From Shinisaurus crocodilurus (Eukaryota; Chordata; Lepidosauria; Squamata; Shinisauridae), in contig CM037876.1 in the NCBI GenBank assembly GCA_021292165.1, positions 314,678,803 through 314,742,802 of the forward strand: DNA of 64,000 bases, written 5' to 3'. Each line of letters begins with the position of its first letter. The first letter of the stretch is position 1. Both the position numbers and the translations under genes were made by a program. This document shows, piece after piece, positions 50,965 through 62,167 of the stretch. Below the pieces are notes generated by a model. The model made no database searches and was not told where the DNA came from. It worked only from the letters and a program-made list of their open reading frames with translations.

Positions 50965-52600
50965 CTCCAATTGAGTTTTGGAGTGCGTTGCCAACAATAT
51001 GCTGATGACACGCAGCTCTATTTCTCCTTCTTAGCCTCAGCAGGTGAGGCTGTGGATGTGCCGAACCGGTGCCTGGCTGTGACAATGGACTGGATGAGGA
51101 CTCACAAACTGAGGCTCAATCCAGATAAGGCTGAGATGCTGTTAGTGGGTGGTTCCTCTGACTGGATGGAGGGTGTTCAACCTGTTCTGGATGGCGTTGC
51201 ACTCCACTTGAAGGAGCAGGCCCATAGCTTGGGGGTGCTCCTGGAGCCATCTTTGTCACTTGAGGCTCAAGTGGCCTCAGTGGCATGGAGTTTCTTCTAC
51301 CAGCTCCAGCTGGTGGCCCAGCTAAGCCCCTATCTGGACAGGGATAGCCTGGTCTCAGTAATCTACGCTCTGGAGATCTCTAAGCTAGACTACTGCAATG
51401 CACTCTACGTGGGGCTGTCCTTGAAGACTGTTCAGAAGCTGCAGCTTGTGCAAAATGTGGCAGCCAGACTTATCACTGGGCCCAGAAGGTCCAAACATAT
51501 AACACCCAACCGCAATCTACCTGGACACTGCGCTCAACATCTGGGGCCCTCCTCTGACTGCCACCTCCAAGGGAGGCTTGGCTGGTGGCAACAAGTGGGA
51601 GGGCCTTTTCTGTGGTAGCCCCACAACTGTGGAATAAACTCCCTCTATGCCAAGGCATTCAATATTTAACTGTTCAAATAGCACATGGGGGGACAGGGGG
51701 ATAATGTCACCTGCAGTAGGGATGGGTGCCAAGCCCGGCGCTCAGCGAGCACCCTCATTGTACCAATCTGGTTTTTTGCATTCCCGAACGGTGCGCGAAC
51801 AGAGCTAAAAAGGAGAACGTTTGCGAACAGACTCGCGTGAGCTGAACAAGGCGAGTTTGCTCTTGCTGAACGGTTCCTGAAAAATTCTCACACAACCCTA
51901 GCGCCATGCAAGCCGAGCCAAGCCTCTGGTGAGCGCCAGCTGAGGCACTCACCAGACTTCTGGGTCCCCGGCACTACGGTTTTTTAATGTAAAAAACCAG
52001 CGTAAACGACGTTAAAATGGCAGCGATTGGCATAGCCGGTGCTACGTTTTTTACATTAAAAACAGTGTAAAATACGTTAGAACAACTGCAATTTGCATGG
52101 CATATGCAAACTATGCAAATCACGGTTGTTCTAACGCATTTTATGCTGTTTTTAATGTGAAAAAGTAGCACCGGTTACGCAAATCGCAGCCGTTTTAATA
52201 TAGTTTATGCTGTTTTTTTTCGTAAAAAACATAGCGCCGCCCGGAAACTAGAAGTTCCTTTCCCCAGCTCGGCTCGTGAGGATGCAAACCGAGCCAGGGA
52301 AAGGTAAGTCGAGCGGAGCTCGGGGGGGTCGAGCCCAGTGAGTTCGCTGAGCTTCCACTCCCCCTATCGAGCTTTGCACACAACCCTACCTGCAGGCTTA
52401 GTTTATTAGTTTATTAACTTGTTCAGTATTGTCATTTTAAACTATAAAGCTTTTAAATTTGGTTTTAAACTTTTTAAATGACATTGTATGTTTTTATTGT
52501 TTGTATTTTATGAGTATTATTGTTTTTATGAATTGTTGTGAATTGCCCAGAGAGCTTCGGCTATGGGGAGGTATAGAAAATATCCTCCTCCTCCTCATCC
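50965..52600 (+). pseudogene. L2-type LINE 3' half, split by a 672-bp foldback element
   Basis: 223 aa open at 50,947-51,618 starting in RT motif C: FGVRCQQYADDTQLYFSF (YADD intact), RLNPDKAEMLLVGG, LKEQAHSLGVLLEPSLSLEAQVASVAWSFFYQLQLVAQLSPYLDRDSLVSVIYALEISKLDYCNALYVGLSLKTVQKLQLVQNVAARL. Frameshifts follow in the HITP/LHWLPV segment (part deleted). The 3' UTR resumes at 52,389 with the TTCG hairpin at 52,545-52,572. The copy is 5' truncated at motif C. Confidence 0.93.
51717..52388. mobile_element. 672-bp imperfect foldback DNA element
   Basis: Ends TAGGGATGGGTGCCAAGC and TAGGGTTGTGTGCAAAGC (reverse complement of right), with a 7-bp duplication CCTGCAG at 51,710-51,716 and 52,389-52,395. Inner arms 51,978-52,105 and 52,107-52,235 are strongly mirrored. 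The centre carries ATTTGCAT (52,091) and ATGCAAAT (52,113), POU octamer motifs. No transposase. Superfamily unknown. Confidence 0.85.
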
Positions 52601-52625
52601 TCCTCATCCTCCTCATCCTCATCTG
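52570..52625. repeat. (CCT/CAT)n low-complexity tract
   Basis: TCCTCCTCCTCATCCTCCTCATCC repeats replace the usual AT-rich end of the L2 tail. Confidence 0.85.
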
Positions 52626-53812
52626 TTTAATATAGTATGAACACATGATTACCCTGGTCTGTCCTGCCAAGAACCATCCACAGGTCCTCTGTTGCTTATA
52701 CAGCACCCGGAATGTTGGATCAGGATCTCCAGGATCAACCCTGCTCACAAAATAGTATGCGCATGCCCATGTAGAGCACTGGAATAGTTCCAGTTTCTGG
52801 ATTCATTGCAGGTTTTAGGGGGGAAATGTTTCCTGCATTTAGTCCTTTCTCATCTCAAGCATCAGCTGAGCTACTAAAACTTGATCATGTGACTGAAAAC
52901 TATATCTGCAAGCCACATTCATGGAAAGGAATATGTGGAAAGAGAAAATTTATAGCTGCATTTTAATGTCTAACTCAAGCTAACTCAAAAGCTTAAGGCT
53001 TGGATACAACTTTTTTAAAAATAATGAATGTACAACTAAATGCTACAACAGAACCTATAATTAAGAACCAATTTAAAAACTTCTCATCTAACGTTTCAAA
53101 AAATCTGATCCCAGCTAAGCCTTTTCCAAGGCCAACTAAACTTGGCTACTAAAATCCCATCTGAACAGAAATGGTTTATACTAAGCCCTTCGAAAAATAT
53201 ACTCCGTGCATGCATGACCAAAAAGAAAGCCAGCCAGGGTGGTTTTGTGATGGGCTGAAATGGACACCTGCAATTTGCCACCGTACTTGTAGGTGGCAGA
53301 TCGGGGGCTGCTATTTTGGATCCATTTGAGACTCTTTTGTTTTATGGGGCGGTGATCTGAAATGTCCCCCAAATTTGTGCAAACCTTGAAACAAAAGAAG
53401 GAGAGGCCAGCCCTCATATATGTTGATCTTGGACCAGGGAGACCCCCCCCCCATCCCACTAAACCACATGGATCTCACAGATAACCTGGGGAAAGCTGTT
53501 CTGTTCTTCATAGAGCTTTTTTAGAGGATGGTGGGATACGAATGTGAAAATAAAAATAGTGGCAAGCGACAATTTACTGTCAGTGTGTATGGATCTTGCG
53601 GTGATATGTTTGTCTATATCCACCGTCATGGTAAATACTGTCAGATCCGTAGGTAAAAAGAACATATTACCTTTGTCCAAGGCAGCCTTCTCTATGAACA
53701 AAGCATCTTCTAGGAGAAAAGAGCACAGCATAAAAAATGAGAAGGTCGGCAGAAGCAGGCAAGGCCCTTCCATGATGGTTAGGATTCCATAGGTGGAAAA
53801 TTCTCCCAAAGG
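52626..53812. other. Unique sequence, no gene seen
   Basis: No known repeat is recognised. A 136-aa minus frame at 53,459-53,869 has no recognisable domain and runs into the CR1-like LINE. A C-run lies at 53,444-53,453. Confidence 0.3.
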
Positions 53813-53814
53813 AG

Positions 53815-55135
53815 GGATGTACATAGTGGAGTCCCACAGGGATCTGTATTGGGACCAGGACCGGTGCAAGGCAGTTTGGTGCCCTAGGCAAGATCAGATA
53901 TTTAGCGCCCCCCCCCCACTTCCCACTTGAGAGCGCTGTATTTTTTTTCAAGGCGTTTCTGGCGCCCTCTTTAGCCCTGCGCCCTAGGCAGCTGCCTAGT
54001 TGGCCTCATGGTAGCACCGGCCCTGATTGGGACCAGTGCTTTTCAACTTATTCATAAATGATCTGGAATCAGGAGCGAGCAGTAAAGTGGTCAAATTTGC
54101 TGATGACACCAAATTATTTCGGGTGTTGAAAACAAAATGGGATGGTGAGGCGCCCCAAAAGGATCTCTCCAAACTGGGAGAAGGGGCATCAAAATGGCAA
54201 ATGCAGTTCAACGTAAGCAAGTGTAAAGTGATGCACGTTGGGGCAAAAAATCCCAACTCTAAGTATAATCTGATGGGATCTGAGCTAGTGGTGACTGACC
54301 AAGAAAGAGATCAGTTGGGGTGGTGGTGGACAGCTCGATGAACATGTTGACCCAGTGTGCAGCTGCCGTGAAAAAGGCAAACTGCATGTTAGGCATAATT
54401 AGGAAAGGAATTGAAAATAAGATTGCCAAGATCATTCTGTCCTTATACGGATGCATAGTGCAACCGAACTTAGAATACTGTGTACAGTTCTGGTCACCGC
54501 ACCTAAAGGAGGACATTGTAGAGTTGGAAAAAGTGCAGAAAAGGGCAACTGAAATGATCAAGGGGCTGGAGCAACTCCCCCATGAGGAAAGGTTACAGCA
54601 GCTGGGATTGTTTGGCTTAGAAAAAAGGCTAGTAAGGGGAGACATGATAGAAGTGTACAAAATCATGCCTGGTGTGGAGAAAGTGGACAGGGAGACATTT
54701 TTCTCCCTCTCTCATAATACTAGGACCCAAAGGGGTCATCCCATGAAGCTGATGGGTGGGAGATTCAGGACAGATGAAAGGAAGGACTTCTTCACACAGC
54801 ACATGGTTAAACTATGGAATTCACTTCCACAGGATGTAGTGATGGGCACCAATTTGGACAGCTTTAAAAGGGGGATTGGACAAATTCATGGTGGCGGGTA
54901 AGGCTATCAATGGCTATTAGTCCTGATGGCCATATGCTACCCCCAGGATCAGAGGCAGTGTGCCTATGTACACCAGTTGCTGGAGAACATGGGCAGGAGG
55001 GCGTTGTTGCACTCGTGTCCTGCTTGTGGGTTTCCCGTGGGCAGCTGGTTGGCCACTGTGTGAACAGAATGCTGGACTAGATGGACCTTGGTCTGATCCA
55101 GCACGGCTCGTCTTAGGTCCTTATGTGCTTAACCA
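53815..55135 (+). pseudogene. CR1-like LINE: RT to 3' end, interrupted by a hAT MITE
   Basis: RT begins at [23 protein letters not shown] (the MITE at 53,856-54,025 falls inside the GPV segment). KFADDTKLFRVLKTKWD has the FADD box. Then a 193-aa frame (54,320-54,901): LGIIRKGIENKIAKIILSLYGCIVQPNLEYCVQFWSPHLKEDIVELEKVQKRATEMIKGLE, LFGLEKRLVRGDMIEVYKIM, KLWNSLPQDVVMGTNLDSFKRGI. It ends ...GCTGGACTAGATGGACCTTGGTCTGATCCAGCA...TTATGTGCTTA. One frameshift at about 54,325. This is the best copy of the family here. Confidence 0.95.
53856..54025. mobile_element. hAT-type MITE, 170 bp, with perfect TSD
   Basis: CAGGACCGGTGCAAGGCAG...CTAGGTGCC-type ends, mirrored by CAGGGCCGGTGCTACCATG. The duplication ATTGGGAC lies at 53,848-53,855 and 54,026-54,033. 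It interrupts the CR1-like RT frame. Same family as the GC-rich element at 25,628-26,221 without the tandem interior. Confidence 0.96.
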
Positions 55136-55199
55136 TAGTTTCCAGCCTTTTCAAATGCCAGCATTGCCACCAGCAAACACGCAGCGTGGAAGTCATCGA

Positions 55200-55425
55200 T
55201 GTGTGTGTGTGAGTGTGTGTGTGTGTGTGTTACCCACGTTTGTACATCTTGGTTTCCAGATGAATATGGATGACATCCATACTTTATGTGGCTACTTCAG
55301 GAAACATCCAGATAACACCAGTGTTTGCTGAAGGCTATGTATGGAATTTCCTTGACCTTTTTTTTTTTTTTTTACTCTCTCTCTCTCTCTTATGAGACAC
55401 ACACACACACACACACACACACACG
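55200..55425. repeat. (TG)n, (CT)n and (AC)n microsatellites
   Basis: (TG)n at 55,200-55,230, poly-T then (CT)n at 55,358-55,390 and (AC)n at 55,397-55,424. Otherwise unique. Confidence 0.95.
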
Positions 55426-55429
55426 GTAA

Positions 55430-56765
55430 CAAGACCCAAATCAAGATAGAGTTTTGGCTGGTTCAGCTGGTCATGAAGGCATGAGGGAAGCTGCAGATAG
55501 TGCAACTCTCTCTTTTACCCTTCTGTAGCCCCATGCCCATGCAGCCATCTTCATTGCGTGTTGTCTCTGTATGTGAAGAAGCAGAGTGGGAATGAGTGTG
55601 CTCGCTCCACCCCCTCCGTCACCATCCTTCTCACCCTCCACATGTGGTAGATGAGTGTCTGCGACGGGGAGCTTCCTGTCCTCTGCGTGGTTCAGGGTTC
55701 TAAACTGTGCACTCCCACCACGGATACAGAAGGAGCTCTACTTTTTTTACCAGCTAGACCTCTGAACGTGCTTGCTTCAGTAATCCTCCTGGCTGCTTAT
55801 CTTCCCTCTCTCTTTCCCCTGCTCCCTTTCCTTCTCTTTCTGTCTGTCTCCTTCCCTGAAAAGGAACATACAAACAAACCTGCATACGCACAAGAGGCAC
55901 GGACCGTTTGTCAGTCCCACGGCCCACCAGTTGGAAGACCCAGGCTGTAGAAGAGCAGCCCTACCGATATAACCCTCCACTCAACTCCAGACAGAATTCT
56001 AGGCGGATTCTTGGATATGACTCGTCGCTTCAGCTACCTACCACCTTCCCCTTCCTCCCTCACATTTTGGCCCAGAGAACGGAATGAATTACTCTTGGAC
56101 TGGGGGATGAAACCCAAGAAAACTTGTCTGTGGGTGATTAATGGTTCCATCTTTTAGAGCCGGCTTGAATTCCACTGCCATTAATTTCAGCTGTAGCAGC
56201 TGGCTCTGAAAAACCCAGGTTCAGCCTTCTCCCTGCCTCTCAGATCCTGCAGCTAGAAGAATGATGGTTTTGCAGCTCCTTGTGCTGTCAATCTCCAAGG
56301 GGAAGCATTATTCCTTTCTCTTTCTAGTGATGGGAGAGGAAGGTACGGAGCGCATTTCAGCAGGGCTGCAATTAGTGTCTCAGTATTTCTCAAGCCAGCA
56401 GTTGGGACTGCAAGTTTGTATGGCCTCCAACCATGTTGAGAGCCCTTGAGGGGTTTTGCAAAAAACTTGCAAAGATGAGTTACTGAGTGACTGATGCTCA
56501 ATGGAAGCCCAGTGATTACCTCCCAGCTGAGAAGCATATTCAACTTACCTTTACAATATTATCCACCAGAAAGTGATCCAGTTAAAATTAAATCAAGACA
56601 ATGATACATATGTGAGATTACTTGGTTACCATAGGAACACAGTGCGTGCCAGGCAGGTTCTGTGATTCCTAAAATAATGGTCTCTCTAAGCCCACTTAAA
56701 GCATTCCAATGAATTTCAAGAAGTTTAGAGGTCCCCGTGACCCGTTGATGGGCGGCACATCAGCA
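55430..56765. other. Unique sequence, no gene seen
   Basis: No repeat family or domain is recognised. Several 60-100 aa frames, none convincing. 56,080-56,240 is repeat-free with TGATTAATGG and CCATTAATTTCAG motifs. Confidence 0.3.
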
Positions 56766-56769
56766 CAAA

Positions 56770-57484
56770 CTTGAGGATGGAAAATAAAACTACCAATATT
56801 GTAATGCCTTTATACAAATCTTTGGTGGTGTGACCACACTTGGAATACTGTGTACAGTTCTGGTCAGCACATTTCAAAAGAGATATCATAGAGTTGGAAA
56901 AGGTGCAGAAAAAGGCAACCCAAACTATCAAAGGGCAGGAGCAGCTCCCTTATGAGGGAAGGTTACAACTTTTGGGCCTTTTTTTTTAATCTTAGAAAGA
57001 TGGTGGTTAAGGGGGGACATGATAGAGGTGTGTAAAATTATGCATGGTGTAGACACAGTGGATAGCAATACATCTCCCCCTACTCTCTCATAATACTCTA
57101 GAACCCCATGGGGTCATCCGATTAAGCTGATTGGTGGGAGATTCAGGACAGATGAAAGGAAGTCCTTCTTCACACAACGTAGAGTTAAACTATGGAATTC
57201 ATTTCCACAAGACATAGTGATGGCCACCAACTGAGATGGAGTTAAAAGGGGGATTGGACAAATTCATGGAGGAGGAAAAGGCTATTAATGTCTACTAGTC
57301 TTGATGGCTATATGCTACCTCCAGTATCAGAGGTAGTATAGTGGGGGACATGAGCAGGGAGGTGCTATTAGTACACTCATGTTCTGCTTGTGGGTTTCCC
57401 ATCTGGCTGGCTACTGTGGGGAACAGGATGCTGGAGTAGGTAGGCCTTTGGTCTGATCCAACATGGCTCTTGTTATGGTCTTAT
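56770..57484 (+). pseudogene. CR1-like LINE 3' end, old copy
   Basis: Same family as 53,815-55,135: TACAAATCTTTGGTG...CTTGGAATACTGTGTACAGTTCTGG, ATAGAGTTGGAAAAGGTGCAG, AAACTATGGAATTCATTTCCACAAGA...GGGGGATTGGACAAATTC and a terminal GGTCTGATCCAACATGGCTC. Many indels, frame destroyed. Confidence 0.9.
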
Positions 57485-57600
57485 ATAGCCTTCCTCAACT
57501 TGGTGCCCTCCAGATGTGTTGGACTGCAACTCCCATAATTCCCAGCCGGCAGGTCCAATGGCCATGTTGGCTGGGAATTATAAGGGTGGGCAAAGCTGTT
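57485..57600. mobile_element. hAT-like MITE, second family
   Basis: GCCTTCCTCAACTTGGTGCCCTCC ... CAACTCCCATAATTCCCAGCC on the left, GGCTGGGAATTATAAGGGTGGGCAAAGC on the right. Both arms read ATAATTCCC/GGGAATTAT, where other copies have ATCATTCCC. The right arm is shortened. Confidence 0.8.
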
Positions 57601-57692
57601 CTCATGTTGTATGTTATTCTGGAGCGCCCCTGGCTCTGCGAGGGTCCATGTGCCAGTTCCTGTTGACCAACTGGGCACGTGAGCTGCTTCTA

Positions 57693-57752
<60 letters not shown>
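57693..57752. repeat. (ATT)n microsatellite at the L2 tail
   Basis: About 20 ATT units directly adjoin the L2 3' terminus, so it probably grew from the LINE tail. Confidence 0.96.
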
Positions 57753-57755
57753 TAA

Positions 57756-60345
57756 TCACCCATCTGGCCGGCAACCGGCCACCCTGGGCGATGTACACAG
57801 AATAAAAACAATAAAATACATTTAAAACAATATAAAAATTTTAAAATCTTAACCCACCCCATATTCCCGCCTGAACAACCAGGTTTTTAATGAGCGACGG
57901 AAGCTCAGCAGAGAGGGGGCATGGCGGAGGTCACTCGGGAGAGAGTTCCACAGTACGGGGGCCGCCACAGAGAAGGCCCTCTTCCTCGTCCCCACCAGTC
58001 TAGCTGCTCTGGCTGAAGGGACAAGGAGAAGGCCATCTGTGGCAGATCTTGCTGAGCGGCTCACTTGGTGTTGCTGGAGACGCTCCTTAAGATAGACTGG
58101 ACCGGAGCCGTATAGGGTTTTAAAGGTCAAAACCAACACCTTGAATTCGGCTCGGCAAGCAACTGTAGCCAGTGCGGCTCCTTGAGCACTGGTGTGATGT
58201 GATCCTGCCGCCGGCTGCCTTTAACCAGGCGAGCTGCCGCGTTCTGTACCAGCTGTAGCTTCCGAACCGTCTTCAGGGGTAACCCCACGTAGAGCGCATT
58301 ACAGTAGTCTAGGTGAGAGGAGACCAAGGCATGAACCACTGATGGGAGCAGGTGATTAGGAAGGTAGGGGTGTAGCTGCCGTATCAGATGGAGTTGATAC
58401 AGCGCCGCCGGGCTCACAGTTGCCACCTGAGCCTTCATGGACAGCTGGGAGTCTAGAATGGCCCCCAAGCTGCGGACCTGGTCCTTCAGGGGTAGATGTA
58501 CCGCATTCAGCACCAGGTCAACATCCCCTAACCTCCCCTTGTCCCCCACCAGAAGTACCTCGGTCTTGTCGGGGTTCAGTTTCAGCATGTTCCTTCCCAT
58601 CCAGCCAGCCACTGACTCCAGGCACTTGGACAGGGTCTCAACGGCCAACCTCGGTGAGGATTTGAAACAGAGGTAGAGCTGCGTGTCATCCGCATACTGA
58701 TGACACCGCACCCCAAACCTCCTGATGATAGCTCCCAGCGGCTTCAGGTAGATGTTGAATAACATCGGGGAGAGGATGGAACCCTACAGCACTCCACAAG
58801 TGAGCAGCTGAGGGTCCGAAGCCTCCTCCCCAAGAACTACCCTCTGATACCTTCCAGAGAGGAAGGACCGGAACCACTGCAATACAGTGCCTCCCAAGCC
58901 CAACCCCTCCAGGTGGTCCAGGAGGATACCGTGATCAACGGTATCAAAAGCCGCTGAGAGATCAAGGAGGACTAGAAAGGAGCATTCGCCCCTATCCAAA
59001 GCCCTCCTCATATCATCCACCAAGGCGACCAAGGCCGTCTCCGTCCCATGTCCAGACCTGAAGCCTGACTGGCACGGATCGAAATAATTGGCTTCATCCA
59101 AGTGTGCCTTCAACTGAGCACCCACCACCCGCTCGATCACCTTGCTCAGAAATGGTAAATTGGAGACTGGGCAAAAGTTGTTTAAATCCTGGGGATCCAA
59201 GGAGGGCTTCTTTAGAAGCGGTCTTATTATTGCCTCCTTGAGGGCTGATGGCATCACTCCCTCCTTGAGGGAGGCATTCACCACCGCCTTGATCCCCTCA
59301 CCCAGTCTCTCCCTACAGCTCATAATGAGCCAGGATGGGCAAGGATCAAGCAAGCAGGTGATCGGCCTCACAGATGAAAGCACCTTGTCCACTTCATCAG
59401 AAGGAAGAAGCCGGAACCGATCCCACAAAACCGGTCTGCCATTGGCCTCCTCCTGCTCACTCCCTGTGTCCACGACGCATGATATCCCACTCCTAATCCA
59501 ATCGATTTTATCTGCGAAGTGCTTCGCTAAAGCCTCACAGGAGGCTTTAGACTGTTCCAGTGGGTTCGGACTCGGAGCAACTGGACCGACCAGACTCCGG
59601 ACCTCTTGGAACAGCCTCCTGGGGCAGCACTCTGCAGATGCAATGGAGGCAGCATAGAATTTCTTTTTTGCTGCCTTCACCGCCACCCGGTAGGCTGAAG
59701 ATGCAGCTCTAACCTGTGTTCGATCGTATTCAGAGTGGGAATTTCGCCATCGGCGCTCTAGCCTTCTCACCTCTTGTTTCAGAGCTCGCAGCGAAGGAGT
59801 GAACCATGGCGCCATGCGAGCTCTGTTTAGGTGAAGAGGGTGCTTCGGGGCAACTTGGTCTAATGCCCTGGTTATTGCAGCATTCCAGTCGTCCACCAGG
59901 GTCTCGACCGAGCTACCGTTTGTGTGCTCCAATTCCCCAAGCGCGTTCAGGAATCCATCTGGATCCATAAGACGCCTGGGGCGGATCATCCTAATAGGTC
60001 CCTCACCCCTGCAGAGGGGTTGTGGCATCGAGAAATCCAACCCCACCAGATAGTGATCTGACCATGACAAGGGGGTGGTGGATATACCCCCGATTTCCAG
60101 ATCATTTCCCCCCTCTCCAGAAACAAAAACCAAGTCCAGCGCATGACCGGCTACATGGGTAGGTCCAGTTAATACAGGGTGCAGCTCCCAGGAAGCCATG
60201 GTCTCCATGAAGTCCTGAGGTGCCCCCGTGAGGGCAGCCCCCGAATGCACGTTGAAGTCCCCCAGCACCAATAGCCTGGGGGACAACACATGCACATCAG
60301 AGACCACCTCCAGCACCTCGGCCAGGGAGTCTTTGCTTCTGGACC
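57756..60345 (-). pseudogene. L2-type LINE, best-preserved copy (endonuclease to 3' end)
   Basis: Frame 60,316-58,784 (510 aa): endonuclease LLVLGDFNVHSGA, LDLVFVSGEG and SWSDHYLVGLDF (catalytic-type D and SDH); linker; RT with RPLLKKPSLDPQDLNNFCPVSNLPFLSKVIERVVGAQ, GFRSGHGTETALVAL, SFLVLLDLSAAFDTVDHGILL and LQWFRSFLSGRYQRVVLG. One in-frame TAG at the expected PQG (reads CGVL-stop-GSILSP). The second frame has MLFNIYLKPLG, VRCHQYADDTQLYLCF (YADD intact) and LNPDKTEVLLVGD. A frameshift near 58,165 precedes FKTLYGSGPVYLKERLQQ...RAFSVAAPVLWNSLP. Terminal GGCCGG hairpin at 57,756-57,790. 5' truncated within the endonuclease. Confidence 0.97.
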
Positions 60346-60477
60346 CAGATTCAACTCTTTTACTTTCTCTCTCCTGAATGATATATCTGTAGTTTAGCTT
60401 TCATTCTGTCTACCCATCACTGGAATTTTCCACACTTGCTTCAAATGAGCACGTTTGCAACTCACATGGCCTCACTT

Positions 60478-60790
60478 GAATAGAACATCAGAAGAGCCCT
60501 GCTGGATCAGAACAAAGGTCCATCCAGTCCAGCATTCTGTTCACACAGTGGCCAACCAGCTGCCCACGGGATCCCACAGGCAGGACATGAGTGCAACAGC
60601 ACCCTCCCACCCATGCTCCCCAGCAACTGGTGTACAGAGGCACACTACCTCTGATACTGGAGGTCACATACAGCCATCAGGACTAGCAGCCACTGATAGC
60701 CTTCTCCTCCACGAATTTGTCCCATCCCCTTTTAAAGCCCTCCAAATTGGTGGCCATCACTACACCTTGTGGAAGTGAATTCCATAGTTA
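60478..60790 (-). mobile_element. CR1-like LINE 3' end
   Basis: Minus strand: AACTATGGAATTCACTTCCACA, AATTTGGAGGGCTTTAAAAG and the terminal GCTGGACTGGATGGACCTTTG...CAGCAGGGCTCTTCTGATGTTC. It is a clean family match, 5' truncated at about the C-terminal 40 codons. Confidence 0.92.
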
Positions 60791-60799
60791 AAGGCTGCT

Positions 60800-61536
60800 G
60801 TCTGTGATTTTTGGGGGATCCTCCACCAGATGTGCCAGCAAGGTCTGCATATCTGCAGAGTGAGTAATTTTGTCTAAACCCTGGACCATGTTTAGGTGAC
60901 CTCCAGGCAGCGTATCAACATTGCGTCCACACAAAACCTGCCTGTTCAGTCTTGGCAATGGGAAAAGAAGAACTGCTACAACTCTGTGTCTTGTGGCAGC
61001 TCTGGAGGCCTGGCAGTGATGTCTCTTGCAAGACAATCATTTCAGCTTCAAGGTTACTAGGAATCAACGGACCTGTCTTAAACTACCCACTGAAGGGTTG
61101 CACCAAACTGTCATCTGAGTTGCTCTGTCTGGGAGATGGGAAAAGGCCCTATTACATTGCTAACAAGCTGACAGGTCCAGACCAAGTGAGTGCATCCCCT
61201 GGTATAAGCTGGAATTCTGCTGTCCTCCCCAGACTTCCTTGAGCAAAGCTGGATAGGCAACGGAACAAGGCCTATCTGCTTGTGGAATCAACTGTATGCC
61301 GCGTGTGTTTCAGGAATACCTGGCAGCGTCATTAATCGCTTTGTTTAGAGACCTCAAGCTGCTCAGTTTACAGTCTTGGACTTGCTGGTGGGATTCATGT
61401 GGAAATTGCTACAAACGAGAAAAGGTTTAATATCACTGGAGGTGTAACAGCATGCATTGCAGCTGGAGATAAAATGCCTTGTTTTTTTTCTTTTCAAATG
61501 TCGCTTAACAGATATCCCATTTGAGGTTTGTCATAC

Positions 61537-61580
<44 letters not shown>

Positions 61581-62150
61581 CAATCCACTGGGAAGACCTC
61601 CTGTGCAAGCTCTATTGCAATGAATGGGAACTGAGCAAGAGCCCCCATTCATTGCAATGGGGTCACGCAGGAGGGCTTCCGAGTGGATTAAGAGGGCAAC
61701 CGTACGGGCATCTCAGGGCCCTCTGAGAACCCGGTGCCCGGCTGGCAAGGGTCTGGCAGGGCGGGAGGAATGGCAGAGGCTTTGCGGCTCACCCTCCAAT
61801 TTAGAGATTTTTCGCTAGACAGGCCTCTGAGCCGATCTAGCTCACTCACCGCGCTGTGGACGGGCGCTGAGAAACTGCGGATCCACCGAATCCACAACCT
61901 CCCAGCCCGCTGGCCGGCTCCCCAGACTCCCATCTCCTCCCCTCCCGAGCTTGCAATGCTTGCTGACCTCGGGAAAAATGGAGCCGCCGCAGCTAGGCTG
62001 GGTGAGGGGTGAGACCCATAGCCGGATCTCCTCCTCCAAGGCTGGCGCTCTGTCTCTGGCCTCGGATGAGGAGATCAGCAGCATTCCACAGGCCCACAGA
62101 CGGTGTCTGAGGAGCATGGGTTGCTCTCCAAGCAGGCTGTAATTTGCATT
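60800..62150. other. Unique sequence with a (CA)n tract
   Basis: (CA)n at 61,543-61,577. 61,611-61,665 has a hairpin (TATTGCAATGAATGGGAACTGAG... / CCCCATTCATTGCAATGG). The GC-rich part at 61,690-62,110 looks like promoter or exon sequence. No frame has a known domain, so nothing further is supported. Confidence 0.35.
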
Positions 62151-62167
62151 TACATCGAGGTCTATGC

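Noticed and set aside
2511..57790. L2 terminal hairpins as transcription terminators, riboswitches or tRNA-like genes
   Set aside because: They recur only at L2 3' ends followed by A-rich tails, so they are LINE RNA structures.
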